A stretch of 30,347 bases of DNA from a virus: IMG/VR virus record IMGVR_UViG_3300021343_000055, positions 1 through 30,347 of that record, one strand, 5' to 3'. The notes beneath the pieces are model-generated. The model was not told where the DNA came from. It saw only the letters and a program-made list of their open reading frames with translations, and ran no database searches. This document shows, one piece after another, positions 20,989 to 30,192 of the stretch. Position 1 is the stretch's first letter. Each line of letters opens with the position of its first letter. Made by a program: the position numbers and the translations under genes.

Positions 20989-21434
20989 TCGAGATAACCG
21001 ATTCGCCCAGCATTGCACAGCTGCGTCGAGAGCTCAAGGCCTTGGGCGACGAACTGGAGCAGGGTAAGGCGGTGCGTGCCGGCTTGGTGGCTGCCATCAA
21101 GCCCGTAAAGCCAGAAGCTAAATCGCTGGCGCGGAAAGATACAGGCGATATGGCGCAGGCCATTGGTCATCGCTCCCTCTCTAAGCGGGCAAAGCAGCGC
21201 TTAGGTATTGCGTCTAGTGATGAGGCTCTGTTGGTGGGTCCAAATCGCAAGGTCAACGGGCGCTACCAGGGGGCCAAAGGTCGCTGGAACGAGTTTGGGA
21301 CCACGCGGAACGGTAAAAAAATAATGAAGGCTCGTCCCTTTATGGCGCCAGCGCTACAAGCCCATGAGGGCGGCCTCGAAGCCCGGTTCTACGCCGGGCT
21401 CTCAAAATTCTTAGCCAGGCGGGGTAAAAAATGA
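20985..21434 (+). CDS. HK97 gp10-family tail completion protein
   Basis: A 149-residue protein with the gp10-type pattern: ELKALGDELEQGKAVRAGLVAAIKPVKPEAKSLA (about 13-46), TGDMAQAIGH, VGPNRKVNGRYQGAKGRWNEFGTTR and KARPFMAPALQAHE. It works at the head-tail interface. It overlaps the previous gene by 4 bp (ATGA) and the next by 4 bp. Confidence 0.85.
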   Translation: MIEITDSPSIAQLRRELKALGDELEQGKAVRAGLVAAIKPVKPEAKSLARKDTGDMAQAIGHRSLSKRAKQRLGIASSDEALLVGPNRKVNGRYQGAKGRWNEFGTTRNGKKIMKARPFMAPALQAHEGGLEARFYAGLSKFLARRGKK

Positions 21435-22171
21435 TTGATGATATCGTGACTCAGCTGGGCACCTGTACCGAGCTGCAGCAGGTGGTGCGCGCCGATTCTT
21501 TGGTGTCTGCAGCAGTGGATACACCGGCGATAATGAACGCCTACTTAAAAAATACCGTGGCTGGGCGTATGTATCCGCTACGTCAGCCTGCCGGCGCCCA
21601 ATTTCCCAACATAGTTGCGCAGCGTGTGGCGGGTAAGCCTGGGTTTTATGAGGGCTACCCCCTGTTACGCACTGATATATTCGTGCTAAGCCTGCGTGAT
21701 AAGGCCTACCCTGGATTAGTTGGCCTTGCCTCCACTGTCGCCGGTTTGGTTGACGGTTACGGCGTCGCTGGAGAGGCAGGCGCTATGGAGGTTTCCGATA
21801 CCGCTGTGGATTACGAGTACGACCAAAAAACCTACCGCGCCGATCTGGAGGTGATGGTTAATCACCTTGCGGCTGCCAGCCAAGTCGTGCCGTTTGCTGC
21901 TGTGTTTCTACAGGGTGGTAAGGCTGGCGATCTGATGGGTGCCAATATACTGCGTCAGCGTGAGCAAGTGGAGTTGGTGGTGCTCTCTGTTGTACCTGGT
22001 ACCGATATCGAAACGGTGCGAGACGCCTCCATTGCAACACTGCTGGGGTATACCCCACCGGGGGCGCGGGAATCCATCACCTATAACGAAGGGCGCCGCT
22101 TGGATGTTGTGGGTGGGCTTACCGTGTGGCGCGATTCTTACCGTCTGGGGCGCCTGCTTTCGGCGTCCTAG
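21431..22171 (+). CDS. Tail terminator-like protein (two-part)
   Basis: A 246-residue protein. The N-terminal ~150 residues (TAGRMYPLRQPAGAQFPNIV-like, YPLLRTDIFVLSLRDKAYPGL) resemble DUF3168-like tail terminators, which cap the tail tube. The C-terminal ~90 residues (QVELVVLSVVPGTD, IATLLGYTPPGARESITYNE, GGLTVWRDSYRLGR) look like a second terminator-type domain, so it may be a fusion. Homology is from pattern, not search. Overlaps its neighbour by 4 bp. Confidence 0.6.
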   Translation: MIDDIVTQLGTCTELQQVVRADSLVSAAVDTPAIMNAYLKNTVAGRMYPLRQPAGAQFPNIVAQRVAGKPGFYEGYPLLRTDIFVLSLRDKAYPGLVGLASTVAGLVDGYGVAGEAGAMEVSDTAVDYEYDQKTYRADLEVMVNHLAAASQVVPFAAVFLQGGKAGDLMGANILRQREQVELVVLSVVPGTDIETVRDASIATLLGYTPPGARESITYNEGRRLDVVGGLTVWRDSYRLGRLLSAS

Positions 22172-22212
22172 TTTCTTTGCCTGCGCGTGCGGGCCTACAC
22201 ATAGGAGTGTCC

Positions 22213-22383
22213 ATGCCTAGATATGAACTCGATAAAAGCGGCGATCGCAAATTGGTTGAGTCAACCAATATGGCAAAGCCGGGGCAGGAGGTGAAATCGG
22301 CCTCTGAGTCTAACGTTAAGTTGAAACCAAACTCTAAAACTAAAGAGGTGAACATCGATGCAACCGAGACTGCTACTCGCTAA
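22213..22383 (+). CDS. Small hypothetical tail-region protein (56 aa)
   Basis: ATG 22213 with AGGAG 7-8 bp upstream gives MPRYELDKSGDRKLVESTN, then a lysine-, serine- and asparagine-rich C-terminal half. No family recognised. Its 3' end overlaps the tail tube start by 26 bp, a strong sign of coupling. Confidence 0.6.
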   Translation: MPRYELDKSGDRKLVESTNMAKPGQEVKSASESNVKLKPNSKTKEVNIDATETATR

Positions 22384-23284
22384 GGTTGAGGCGACTGAGG
22401 ATACAGATGCTGCGCCAGCGGCGGCTAATGCGATCAATACTATTGGCCTGTCTGTGAAGCGTTATGAAGGGCCAAAAAAGACTCGTGAGCTGGATCGCAA
22501 TGTGACGGGTAATCAGGAGCAGGTTAACACCGCTCCCTATGCTGAATATGCCTTCCAGATCGAGGCCGCTGGTTCTGGCGCTGCGACAACGCCACCAGCC
22601 TATGGTCCTCTGTTGCGCGGCTGCGGATTAAGTGAAACTGTTGATGCAGTAACAAACATGGAAGTCGTCTATGCGGCTGACGATACCAGTCAGGACTCGC
22701 TGACGCTTTGGGACTATGATCCCGAAGCTGATCTGCTGCAGAAAGCGACTGGCTGTCGAGGTAACTTGAGCTTCAAGATGGAAAAGGAGGGCTTTCCGCT
22801 CTTTAGTTTCGATCAGTTCAAGGGTACCTACAACAAGCCGATTCAGGGCTCGCCTCCTGGGGGGATTGACTGGTCTACGTTTAAGGATCCGCTGTCAGCG
22901 ATTAAGGACAATATTCCGACCTTTAATCTAGATGGTTATGCAGTTGCGGTTCAGTCGTTTGAGCTGAATTGGGGAAATCAAGTGCCGCGTTTGGATATGG
23001 CAAACTATCGAAGCACTAAGGTCTCCGATCGTCAACCGAGCGGCTCTATTACCATTTTGGCGCCCAAGATCCAGGATAAGAACTTTTTCACCAGCCTGGA
23101 GAGTCATAAAGGGACGGTTCTCATTCCCTTTGATTTGCAGGTGGGTGTTAATGCAGGTGAGATTATCAAGGTCTCTGCGACGCAATTGCAGTTGCTGGGT
23201 ATGACCGAGGGCGAGACTGAAAAGATTCGCACCTATACCCTGAATTTCAATCTGATTGATAATCCTACTCTAATTACAAAGTAG
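22358..23284 (+). CDS. Major tail tube protein
   Basis: A 308-residue protein of mainly beta character: LLLAKVEATEDTDAAPAAAN, NTAPYAEYAFQIEAAGSG, GPLLRGCGLSETV, SLTLWDYDPEADLLQKATGCRGNLSFKME, and a C-terminal IRTYTLNFNLIDNPT. The phrase YGPLLRACGLSET followed by a DxxLxxATGCRGN-like stretch is typical of siphophage tail tube proteins. GAGGTG lies upstream of ATG 22358. It builds the tube around the tape measure. Confidence 0.82.
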   Translation: MQPRLLLAKVEATEDTDAAPAAANAINTIGLSVKRYEGPKKTRELDRNVTGNQEQVNTAPYAEYAFQIEAAGSGAATTPPAYGPLLRGCGLSETVDAVTNMEVVYAADDTSQDSLTLWDYDPEADLLQKATGCRGNLSFKMEKEGFPLFSFDQFKGTYNKPIQGSPPGGIDWSTFKDPLSAIKDNIPTFNLDGYAVAVQSFELNWGNQVPRLDMANYRSTKVSDRQPSGSITILAPKIQDKNFFTSLESHKGTVLIPFDLQVGVNAGEIIKVSATQLQLLGMTEGETEKIRTYTLNFNLIDNPTLITK

Positions 23285-23304
23285 TTCAGGTTTTCAAATT
23301 TGCT

Positions 23305-23341
23305 GCCTTGGGATGTTGTCCGTGTCCCTTGGTGGCTTTTT
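23305..23341 (+). terminator. Probable terminator after tail tube gene
   Basis: GCC and GGGA pair with TCCC and GGC around an internal loop, followed by TTTTTC. An imperfect hairpin with a T-run in the 100-bp gap before the tail chaperone genes. Confidence 0.45.
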
Positions 23342-23385
23342 CATTTTAACGGACTGAATTATTAACGGATAAGAGGATTTAGAAA

Positions 23386-23787
23386 ATGGCTTTGACGTTG
23401 GCTCCAGTTTCTTCTGTTGTTGAAAAAGTAAAAATCAAGGTTCCTGCTGATTTCGGAAAGGAGCGTACCGAGCAGTTGGAAGTAAAGTTTAAGTTGCCTA
23501 CAGTGAGTGAGCAAAAGGCTTGGCGGAAAAAGCTAATGCCGGAGCGTGATGACAGTGGAAAGATCATCGAACAAGTTGAAATTGAAGATATCGAAGTGCT
23601 TAGTGAGTTTGTGCTTGATATTTCCGATGGGTTGCTTGATGAGGATGGTGCAAAAGTGTCGTTCAGTGCGGCTGTCCTGGAGCGGCTGGCGGACATGGAT
23701 TATGTGTCTAAGCCGCTGTTTGACCGAATCGGTGAGTTGGTTTACGGAAAAGAGATTGTAAAGGCGGTTAAGAGAAAAAACTCCTAG
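23386..23787 (+). CDS. Tail assembly chaperone (G-like, short form)
   Basis: A 133-residue protein with AGAGGA upstream. It begins MALTLAPVSSVVEKVKIKVP and ends KAVKRKNS. Beta-rich N-terminus, helical C-terminus. Siphophage tail assembly chaperones lie between tube and tape measure and are made as a short G form and, by -1 frameshift, a long GT form. Here the slippery site 23775-23781 stands just before the stop and the next frame is open. It is thought to bind the tape measure and tube subunits during assembly. Confidence 0.85.
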   Translation: MALTLAPVSSVVEKVKIKVPADFGKERTEQLEVKFKLPTVSEQKAWRKKLMPERDDSGKIIEQVEIEDIEVLSEFVLDISDGLLDEDGAKVSFSAAVLERLADMDYVSKPLFDRIGELVYGKEIVKAVKRKNS

Positions 23788-23822
23788 CGGCTGGAAAGCA
23801 TTGGGCGCGCGCGCAGCGCGCC
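23775..23822 (+). promoter_or_regulatory. Programmed -1 frameshift site
   Basis: A AAA AAC in the zero frame (23775-23781) is a slippery heptamer. Slipping back one base enters an open frame beginning CTC CTA GCG that joins the T-like frame. Downstream, GGCGCGC (23804-23810) and GCGCGCC (23816-23822) form a 7-bp GC hairpin, 22 nt after the heptamer, longer than the usual spacing. Confidence 0.75.
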
Positions 23823-24158
23823 GGTGTGGGATCCAGTCGAGATTACCAGGTGCGCCAGCTTGAGGGCTTGGGTGCGCCTCCCAATATTGTCGAGCGGTTG
23901 AAATCTACCAATTTAGCGTCGGTAGATTTTGAGGTCATTCCTGAAAACTGGCCTGTCGTAGAGCTCTTTTTGATGAGTGTTGGTGACCTCAGGGTCTCCG
24001 CTGGCCTGGCTGGAACTATTTATCAAGGGGTACCGCTCGCCAGTATCGAAGCCCTTTTTAATATCTATAGTGTCCCTCCAAAGCGGCGGCCCAAAATGCT
24101 ACAGAAGCTTAAGCTAATGGAGCAAGGGGCGTTGTCGGTTCTGAATGAGCAAGAGTGA
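23781..24158 (+). CDS. Tail assembly chaperone T part of the GT fusion
   Basis: Frame entered after slippage at 23781. The added segment is about 125 residues: LLAAGKHWARAQRAGVGSSR, then YQVRQLEGLGAPPNIVERLKS, ELFLMSVGDLRVSAGLAGTIYQG and a C-terminal helix. Fusion length is about 257 residues. The GTG at 23826 has no good RBS, which supports expression only by frameshift. The VFxxmxTQWRV-like central block is typical of T-domains (here WPVVELFLMSVGDLRVS). Stop overlaps the tape measure start (TGATG). Confidence 0.8.
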   Translation, partial: LLAAGKHWARAQRAGVGSSRDYQVRQLEGLGAPPNIVERLKSTNLASVDFEVIPENWPVVELFLMSVGDLRVSAGLAGTIYQGVPLASIEALFNIYSVPPKRRPKMLQKLKLMEQGALSVLNEQE

Positions 24159-27100
24159 TGGCAAGAAACTATAAAACCGGTGTGGTGATTACCGGCGATT
24201 CTTCTGGTGGTGTCAAAGCGATCCGGTTAACTGATGCCGAGCTCAAGAAGCTAAACAGCACCAAAAAGCGCGCAGCCGCTCAGGCGAAGAGTTATGCAGC
24301 AGAGCTGGGAAAATTGGCGAGCAAGGCCGGCGCCTATGCTTCTGTTGTTGGTGGGGCTGCTCTTGTGGCCACTGGTGCCATGATCAGCAAGCAATTGGGG
24401 GCAATTGATACGTTGGCGAAGACCAGTGATAAGCTGGGGATTGCGACGGAAAAGCTCGCTCAATACCGGTATGCGGCGGAGTTAACGGGGCTGTCATCCA
24501 AGCAGTTGGACGATGGGCTGCAGAGGATGACGCGTCGCCTAAGCGAGGCCGCGCAGGGAACTGGTGTTGCTGTCGGAGCGTTGGAAGAGCTGGGTTTAAG
24601 CGCGGAGGAGTTGATAAAACTCTCTCCGGATCGGCAGTTTGAGGAAATTGCTGATGCGATGGGGAGTGTAGAGAATCAGTCCGATCGTGTACGCCTGGCG
24701 TTCAAGTTGTTTGACAAGGAGGGTGTTGGCTTAGTCAATACCCTTAAGGGTGGTAGCGCTGGGCTTGCGGCTATGGGGCTGGAGGCGCAGCGAGCGGGTA
24801 TTGCATTGACGCGGATTGATGCGGCGAAAATCGAGGCGGCTAATGACTCAATGCATCGCTCGAAGCAAGTCTTCAATGGGTTTGCTCAGCAGCTCACGGT
24901 GCAGGTGGCGCCGGTTATAGAGCGGATCGCTCAGAATTTGTTTAATGTGGCCTCTGAGAGTGGTGGTGTTGGTGAGGCTGCGGAAAAAGCCTTCAATGGG
25001 GCGATTAGTGTAGTTGGTGTTTTCGCTGATGGTATTCATGGTGTTCGAATACTCATTAAGGGGCTAGAGGTCGGGGTAAAGGCTTTTGCTGCGACCTCCC
25101 TGAGTTCCTGGGATGCTCTTCTGAGGGGCGCGGCTGAGCTTGCGAACAAGATACCAGGTATCAATATCGATTATGAAGGTTCGAGCTTCGCGAAGCTTAA
25201 CAAGGATATTCAGAAAAATTTCGGTGAAACGAAAAAAGAGCTTGATGAGCTCTTGATGAAGCCGCTGCCCAGCGAGGCAATAAAGAAGTTCGCGGCTGAG
25301 GCTCAAAAGCAATCGGAGGCAGCTGCGGCCGCTGTCGCTGAAGGGGCGGCTAAATCTAACAATTCTATCAACGGGATTGCAGAGACGGTTGATGAGGTTG
25401 CACTGCGGACGGTTGATAGTGCGGAAGACTCAACAAGTGAGTATGTGAGATCCTGGGAAAAGGCTAAAGAGCGCATTGACGCTACCTTTGCTGATATGTG
25501 GAAAGGGGCTTTTGACTCCTTTAAGGATTTTTCGGATCGGTTTAAAGACGCCTTTAAGCAGTTGTTGGCGGAGCTTGCGCACCAGGCGCTTACTAAGCCG
25601 ATTTTAATATCGCTGGGGTTGGGCGGTACCGGCAGTGCCTTCGGTTCTAGTGGTATCAATGCCGGTGATATCGTGGGCACTGCTAAGGGGGGCTTCGGTT
25701 TAACTGATCTGTTGTCCGGTGGTGGTGCTCTGGCCGGTATAAATGGGGCGCTGTGGAGTGGCGTTGGCTACGCGGCGGATTTCTTAACCAACATTGGTTT
25801 CAATAGCGCGGCTAATACGATGGTATCGGCGGCTGCCAATATGTCGCAGCTTCCCGGTGGTTTGGCTGGCGGTGGCCTGTTGACCGCTGCAGGTGGCTAC
25901 GTGGGTGGCCAAGCCGGTAACGCGATTGGTGAGGGGTTGTTTGGGAAAGAAGCCGAGCACAGCTATGGACAAATCGCAGGCGGCACTATTGGCGGTATTG
26001 CTGGCGCTGCTTCTGGCGCGGTGATGGGCATGCAAATGGGCGCCTGGGCCGGCCCTGTGGGTGCGCTGATTGGTGCGGCCCTGGGGGCGCTGGCTGACGT
26101 GGCTTTTGGTGGCGACGGTAAAAAGCGGGTTAGCCTTGGCGTCCATGCGGCGCCAAATATTCGCGGGCGCTATCGGGTTGGCTCAGATCAGGCAGAGTCC
26201 GGCTTAGAATTTACCGCTATTTCGCGCCGGGCTGGCAAAAAAGGAGATCAAGCTGCTCGCGACATGATGGATGCTTTTATCCTCATGGACTCCACCATGG
26301 TGGCGGCAGCGGAAACTCTGGGCCAAACGGTTGACTTGACCGGGGTATCGCTGACAGGTAAGCATGTAGACGCTGGCCACACTGGCGGGGCGTTTTTCGG
26401 TTCTGCAAAGTATAACAAGGTCGATTCAGCACAGCTTGAAGAGGCGGCGGGCGAGTTTGTGACAGCCTGGGGCGATGCCGTAGGCGGTAAGTTTGACGAA
26501 ACCCTAGATGTTTTGACCGCCGGCCTATCTATGAAAGAGATCAGCGACCATGCAGGCGGTATTATCTCAGCCGTGGGCCTGGTGGGCAGTGCGACCGGCG
26601 ACCTTAAAGTGGTGCTGGATACGTTTGTCCCGACGCTGGATGACACCCAAGAGGTGGCCAGCGATTTGCCTTTTTGGTGGAGGCAGCTCAATAAAGCCGT
26701 AAGCGGTTTCCCGTTTGCTGACCTGATCCAGGACGGCGAGGTTGCGGCGACCGCCTTGACGCGGTTATCCCTTAACCTGGTAAGCGCTAACGAGGTGATT
26801 GGCAGCCTGGGCATGGAGGTCCTGGCACTGGATGAGGCTGGCATAAGGGCGGCTGATACCCTGACCGGATTGTTTGGCGGCGTTGATGCGTTTGCGGCCG
26901 CAGCCGACAATTACGCCACGGCCTTTATGACTGATGCCGAGCGGTTTGTTGCTTTCCAAGACGGAATGAAAAAATCGTTTGTGGAACTAAACGCGGAGCT
27001 GCCGGAAACGCGCCGCGAGTTCCAGCAAATGGTCGAGGCTCTGGACTTGGCCGATGAGGCCGCACAAAAGCAGTTCGCGGCGTTTATGGCGCTGGTCCCG

Positions 27101-28840
27101 GTGATGGATGAATATTTTCAGGCGCTGGAGCAGCACCAGGATTTAATCGCAAGCCTGGAGACCGGCATTGCTGGGCTAATTGAGGAGCTTTATGGCTCCG
27201 AGCTATCCGACCTGCAGGCGCGTATTGCGACTGAGCAGGCGCACCTGGCAGCCCAGCAGCGGGCGGCTGATGAGTTGTACCGGACGGAGCAACAGCGTTA
27301 CCGCGGCGCCCTGGCGGCTGAAAAGCGGTTGTCTGATTATGTCGACTCGCTGCAGCTGGGTGAGCTATCCACTTTAACGCCTACGCAGCAGCTGGCAGAG
27401 GCAAGGGCGCAGTTTGAGGCAGCGGTTTCTGCATCGCAGGGAGGCGACGCGGGCGCAGCTCAGGACGCTACCAGGATTGCCAGCAGCTATCTGAAAATTG
27501 CCCGGGATTTTTACGCCAGCAGCGGCGATTACCGGGATATTTTCCTGGGGGTTAACCAGCAGCTTAACGGATTGGCGGGCCAGTTTGGTGGCTCCTCCGC
27601 GCCTGCGGCTGAGGTCATTGGCGAGTCCGACACGCTGGCCGACCTGCGGGCGCAACTGGCTGAGTTGCAAGCAGGCGCCGCACAGGAGCAGCGACAGGGG
27701 CAGGCGTTGGACCTAGCAGCGCAGCTTGGCGAGCTGGGTCTGGCCAAGGATGAATCCATCCACAAGCTGCTGGAGTCGATGGGCGTTGACTTGGAGGCGC
27801 TGGCGGCAGACTTTGGTATCAATCTGGAAGCCCTCGACTTGAATGTTGTGGGCGCGATTGCCTCCATGGCCGAGGCCATGGGAACGTCCTCGATTACTCT
27901 GCTCGATTTGCTGGGCACCAGCTTTGCCGAGTTGGCCGAGGATTTTGGCGTTGATATCCAAAACCTCAACTCCGCTACGGCCGAGAAGCTGGTAGAGCTT
28001 GGCGACTCGCTCAATCTGACCACCTCCGAGCTGCTGGGCAACCTGGGTTTAAGCATTGATACGCTTGATTCCAGCATGAAGTCCGAGCTGGAGGCGTTGG
28101 GCCAGGCGCTGGGGCTGAGCAATCTGGAGCTGCTGGAGGGCATGGGGCAGGACCTCGCGGCCTTGGCTGAATCCTTTGGTGTTGACCTAGGCAGTCTCGA
28201 TCTGTCCATGACGGATGAGCTGCGGGCGCTGGGTGATGTGTTTAACCTGGCAATCGGTTCGCTGGCGGAAGAGTTGGACATCAACCTGTCGGTGTTGCCG
28301 GTGGCGATCCAGGAGGCGGTGGGTTACACGCCACCACCTGAGCCAGAAACGCCTGTCTATGACTATGATACTTGGGCTGATTGGTTGGCCGCAGGCCAGA
28401 CTGTGGGCTGGGACAATGAAGAGTTCCTGGCAGCCTATCAGGACTGGTTTGCAAATAACAATCCTTTGGGTAATTGGTCTTGGAATCTTGCGTCCTTCGA
28501 TGTGGGTACGGATTATGTCCCGCGTGATATGACGGCGAATATTCACAAGGGCGAAAAAATCATAGACCCGCAGTCCTCCGAGATACTCAACAAGTACGGG
28601 ATCCGGGTGCATGCGCCAGCGGTGCCGGCGAATGATGATCGCCAATTGAAGGTGCTGCAAGCGATGAGCAGAAAGCTGGAAGACTTGCAGCGCGAGGTCA
28701 ATCAACTGCGCCGGGATAACGCGGAGATTGCCGGGCGTGCAGAGGACCAGCGGGAAGAGGGCAGTAAGCAGGCGCAGGAGGATGCGGAACGCTTGGCTCG
28801 CGCCTTGAGGCAGGATATCAACACGAGGAAAGCAGGGTGA
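24158..28840 (+). CDS. Tape measure protein
   Basis: A 1560-residue protein, the longest gene here, right after the tail chaperones. N-terminal helices (residues 1-260) contain LSSKQLDDGLQRMTRRLSEA, as in many siphophage tape measures. A hydrophobic Gly/Ala-rich region spans about 480-650 and could be the membrane-inserting part used in DNA ejection. Residues ~1185-1390 consist of four to five degenerate ~44-residue repeats (LAEDFGVDIQNL, LAESFGVDLGSL and similar). The end has NIHKGEKIIDP (about 1460) and a coiled coil (1494-1557). It fixes tail length, about 1.5 Angstrom per residue in related phages. ATG 24158 overlaps the previous stop. Confidence 0.95.
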   Translation: MARNYKTGVVITGDSSGGVKAIRLTDAELKKLNSTKKRAAAQAKSYAAELGKLASKAGAYASVVGGAALVATGAMISKQLGAIDTLAKTSDKLGIATEKLAQYRYAAELTGLSSKQLDDGLQRMTRRLSEAAQGTGVAVGALEELGLSAEELIKLSPDRQFEEIADAMGSVENQSDRVRLAFKLFDKEGVGLVNTLKGGSAGLAAMGLEAQRAGIALTRIDAAKIEAANDSMHRSKQVFNGFAQQLTVQVAPVIERIAQNLFNVASESGGVGEAAEKAFNGAISVVGVFADGIHGVRILIKGLEVGVKAFAATSLSSWDALLRGAAELANKIPGINIDYEGSSFAKLNKDIQKNFGETKKELDELLMKPLPSEAIKKFAAEAQKQSEAAAAAVAEGAAKSNNSINGIAETVDEVALRTVDSAEDSTSEYVRSWEKAKERIDATFADMWKGAFDSFKDFSDRFKDAFKQLLAELAHQALTKPILISLGLGGTGSAFGSSGINAGDIVGTAKGGFGLTDLLSGGGALAGINGALWSGVGYAADFLTNIGFNSAANTMVSAAANMSQLPGGLAGGGLLTAAGGYVGGQAGNAIGEGLFGKEAEHSYGQIAGGTIGGIAGAASGAVMGMQMGAWAGPVGALIGAALGALADVAFGGDGKKRVSLGVHAAPNIRGRYRVGSDQAESGLEFTAISRRAGKKGDQAARDMMDAFILMDSTMVAAAETLGQTVDLTGVSLTGKHVDAGHTGGAFFGSAKYNKVDSAQLEEAAGEFVTAWGDAVGGKFDETLDVLTAGLSMKEISDHAGGIISAVGLVGSATGDLKVVLDTFVPTLDDTQEVASDLPFWWRQLNKAVSGFPFADLIQDGEVAATALTRLSLNLVSANEVIGSLGMEVLALDEAGIRAADTLTGLFGGVDAFAAAADNYATAFMTDAERFVAFQDGMKKSFVELNAELPETRREFQQMVEALDLADEAAQKQFAAFMALVPVMDEYFQALEQHQDLIASLETGIAGLIEELYGSELSDLQARIATEQAHLAAQQRAADELYRTEQQRYRGALAAEKRLSDYVDSLQLGELSTLTPTQQLAEARAQFEAAVSASQGGDAGAAQDATRIASSYLKIARDFYASSGDYRDIFLGVNQQLNGLAGQFGGSSAPAAEVIGESDTLADLRAQLAELQAGAAQEQRQGQALDLAAQLGELGLAKDESIHKLLESMGVDLEALAADFGINLEALDLNVVGAIASMAEAMGTSSITLLDLLGTSFAELAEDFGVDIQNLNSATAEKLVELGDSLNLTTSELLGNLGLSIDTLDSSMKSELEALGQALGLSNLELLEGMGQDLAALAESFGVDLGSLDLSMTDELRALGDVFNLAIGSLAEELDINLSVLPVAIQEAVGYTPPPEPETPVYDYDTWADWLAAGQTVGWDNEEFLAAYQDWFANNNPLGNWSWNLASFDVGTDYVPRDMTANIHKGEKIIDPQSSEILNKYGIRVHAPAVPANDDRQLKVLQAMSRKLEDLQREVNQLRRDNAEIAGRAEDQREEGSKQAQEDAERLARALRQDINTRKAG

Positions 28841-30192
28841 TAACCGACCAGCAATACACGGAATGGTTGGCGGCAGATGACGCTCAGCCGGTTATCCTGG
28901 TGGAGGCGACGCACAGTGCCGGGGTGGAGTATGTCGCTTCGGCGCCGTTTGTCTCTGGCGCCAGCGATACGCCGGCCAATACCAGTTATGCCGATATCTT
29001 GATTGGTGACGTGGAGAGTGACGATCGATTGGACAGCGCCGCTATTGGTGACCTGCTGTTGGTCAATGATGGCAGCCTGGATAGCTGGCTTGACCTGGAT
29101 TGGCGGCGTTATGCGCTCAAGGTTTTTTTGGGGGATACAGCTTGGAGTCGCGACGATTTCCGCTTGGTGATCGACGGCATTAACGGCGGCATAGAGGCGC
29201 CGGATAATGACCGGCTGGAGTGGGTGCTGTATGACCGAACGGAAACGCTCCGAGTCAGCGTTGGCGATGTGTTGGCGCCTATTGCCCTGGGCAAGGTGTA
29301 TAACTGCAAGCCAGTGCTGATCGATGCCGGCACGCTTACCTACAAGGTCCATGATGGTGCCGTGACCTCGATCACGGTGCGAGACAATGGGCTTGAGGTA
29401 ACACCTGCGACAGTCGACCTGGCCAACGGTGAATTTAGTTTTGGTGCGAACCAAGACCCCGCGGGCCAGGTTACGTGCGATGCGGTGCAGGCCGATCAGT
29501 CCGCAGCGGATATTGTTGATGAGCTCTGCACCAGGGCGGGTATTAGCGTCGACAGTGCAAACCTGACGGCGTTCCCAAACGCCGCAGCGCTCGGGCTTTA
29601 TATCGATCAGCCGAGCGAGTTGGAAGGGTTGTTGTCAGATGTGCTGTCAAGCGTGGGGGCGACCTACCGGTTTAATGCCTTGGGTGAATTGCAGATATTC
29701 CGCCTGGAGGCCCCGGCTGCGGCCACGCTGATGCTGAACGCCGATGACATTGTGGAGCGGGGGGTGCGTCTTTCCACCAATGAGTTGCCGGTGAATATTT
29801 TTACGTTGGGCTACCGCAAAAACTGGAGCCCGCAAAGTGCTGACTCGCTGTCTACTTCACTGACCGCCACTCAAAAACGGGACTTTGAAGTTGATTATCT
29901 CACCGTTACCAAGGATAACGCCAAGCCGCTCGCCCAAGACCGCAGGGTAGACACTCTGATTGACAGTCAGACGGACGCGCAATCAGAGTGCGACCGTCGG
30001 GCGGCCCTGCGCTCGGTACAACGGCGTGCCTGGACCGTGACTGGCTTTCTGTCGGCCTCAGAGGTCAGTCTTGGGGAAACGGTCAACCTGACCTATCCGG
30101 CACTGGGCTGGAGCGCAGGCAGGGATGCGAGGGTGATTGGTATTAACAAGCGAGTCGGTAAACGAAGGATGGAGTTAACGTTATGGGCCTAG
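28837..30192 (+). CDS. Tail tip protein, phage hub/DUF-type
   Basis: A 451-residue protein opening MITDQQYTEWLAADDAQPVILVEATH (GTG start; GAGGAA upstream), with ASAPFVSGASDTPANTSYAD, SWLDLDWRRYALKVFLGD, a domain around DRTETLRVSVGDVLAPIALGKVYN, and a beta-rich C-terminal half (ELCTRAGIS..., GEL-Q-IFR). The architecture (short first domain, then parts resembling a distal tail/hub scaffold) is common directly after tape measure genes in this phage class. It overlaps the tape measure by 4 bp. Precise family not confirmed. Confidence 0.65.
   Translation: MITDQQYTEWLAADDAQPVILVEATHSAGVEYVASAPFVSGASDTPANTSYADILIGDVESDDRLDSAAIGDLLLVNDGSLDSWLDLDWRRYALKVFLGDTAWSRDDFRLVIDGINGGIEAPDNDRLEWVLYDRTETLRVSVGDVLAPIALGKVYNCKPVLIDAGTLTYKVHDGAVTSITVRDNGLEVTPATVDLANGEFSFGANQDPAGQVTCDAVQADQSAADIVDELCTRAGISVDSANLTAFPNAAALGLYIDQPSELEGLLSDVLSSVGATYRFNALGELQIFRLEAPAAATLMLNADDIVERGVRLSTNELPVNIFTLGYRKNWSPQSADSLSTSLTATQKRDFEVDYLTVTKDNAKPLAQDRRVDTLIDSQTDAQSECDRRAALRSVQRRAWTVTGFLSASEVSLGETVNLTYPALGWSAGRDARVIGINKRVGKRRMELTLWA

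Noticed and set aside
26248-29454. Several minus-strand ORFs across the tape measure and tail tip genes
   Set aside because: They lie antisense to real genes and have Ser/Arg-rich shadow translations.
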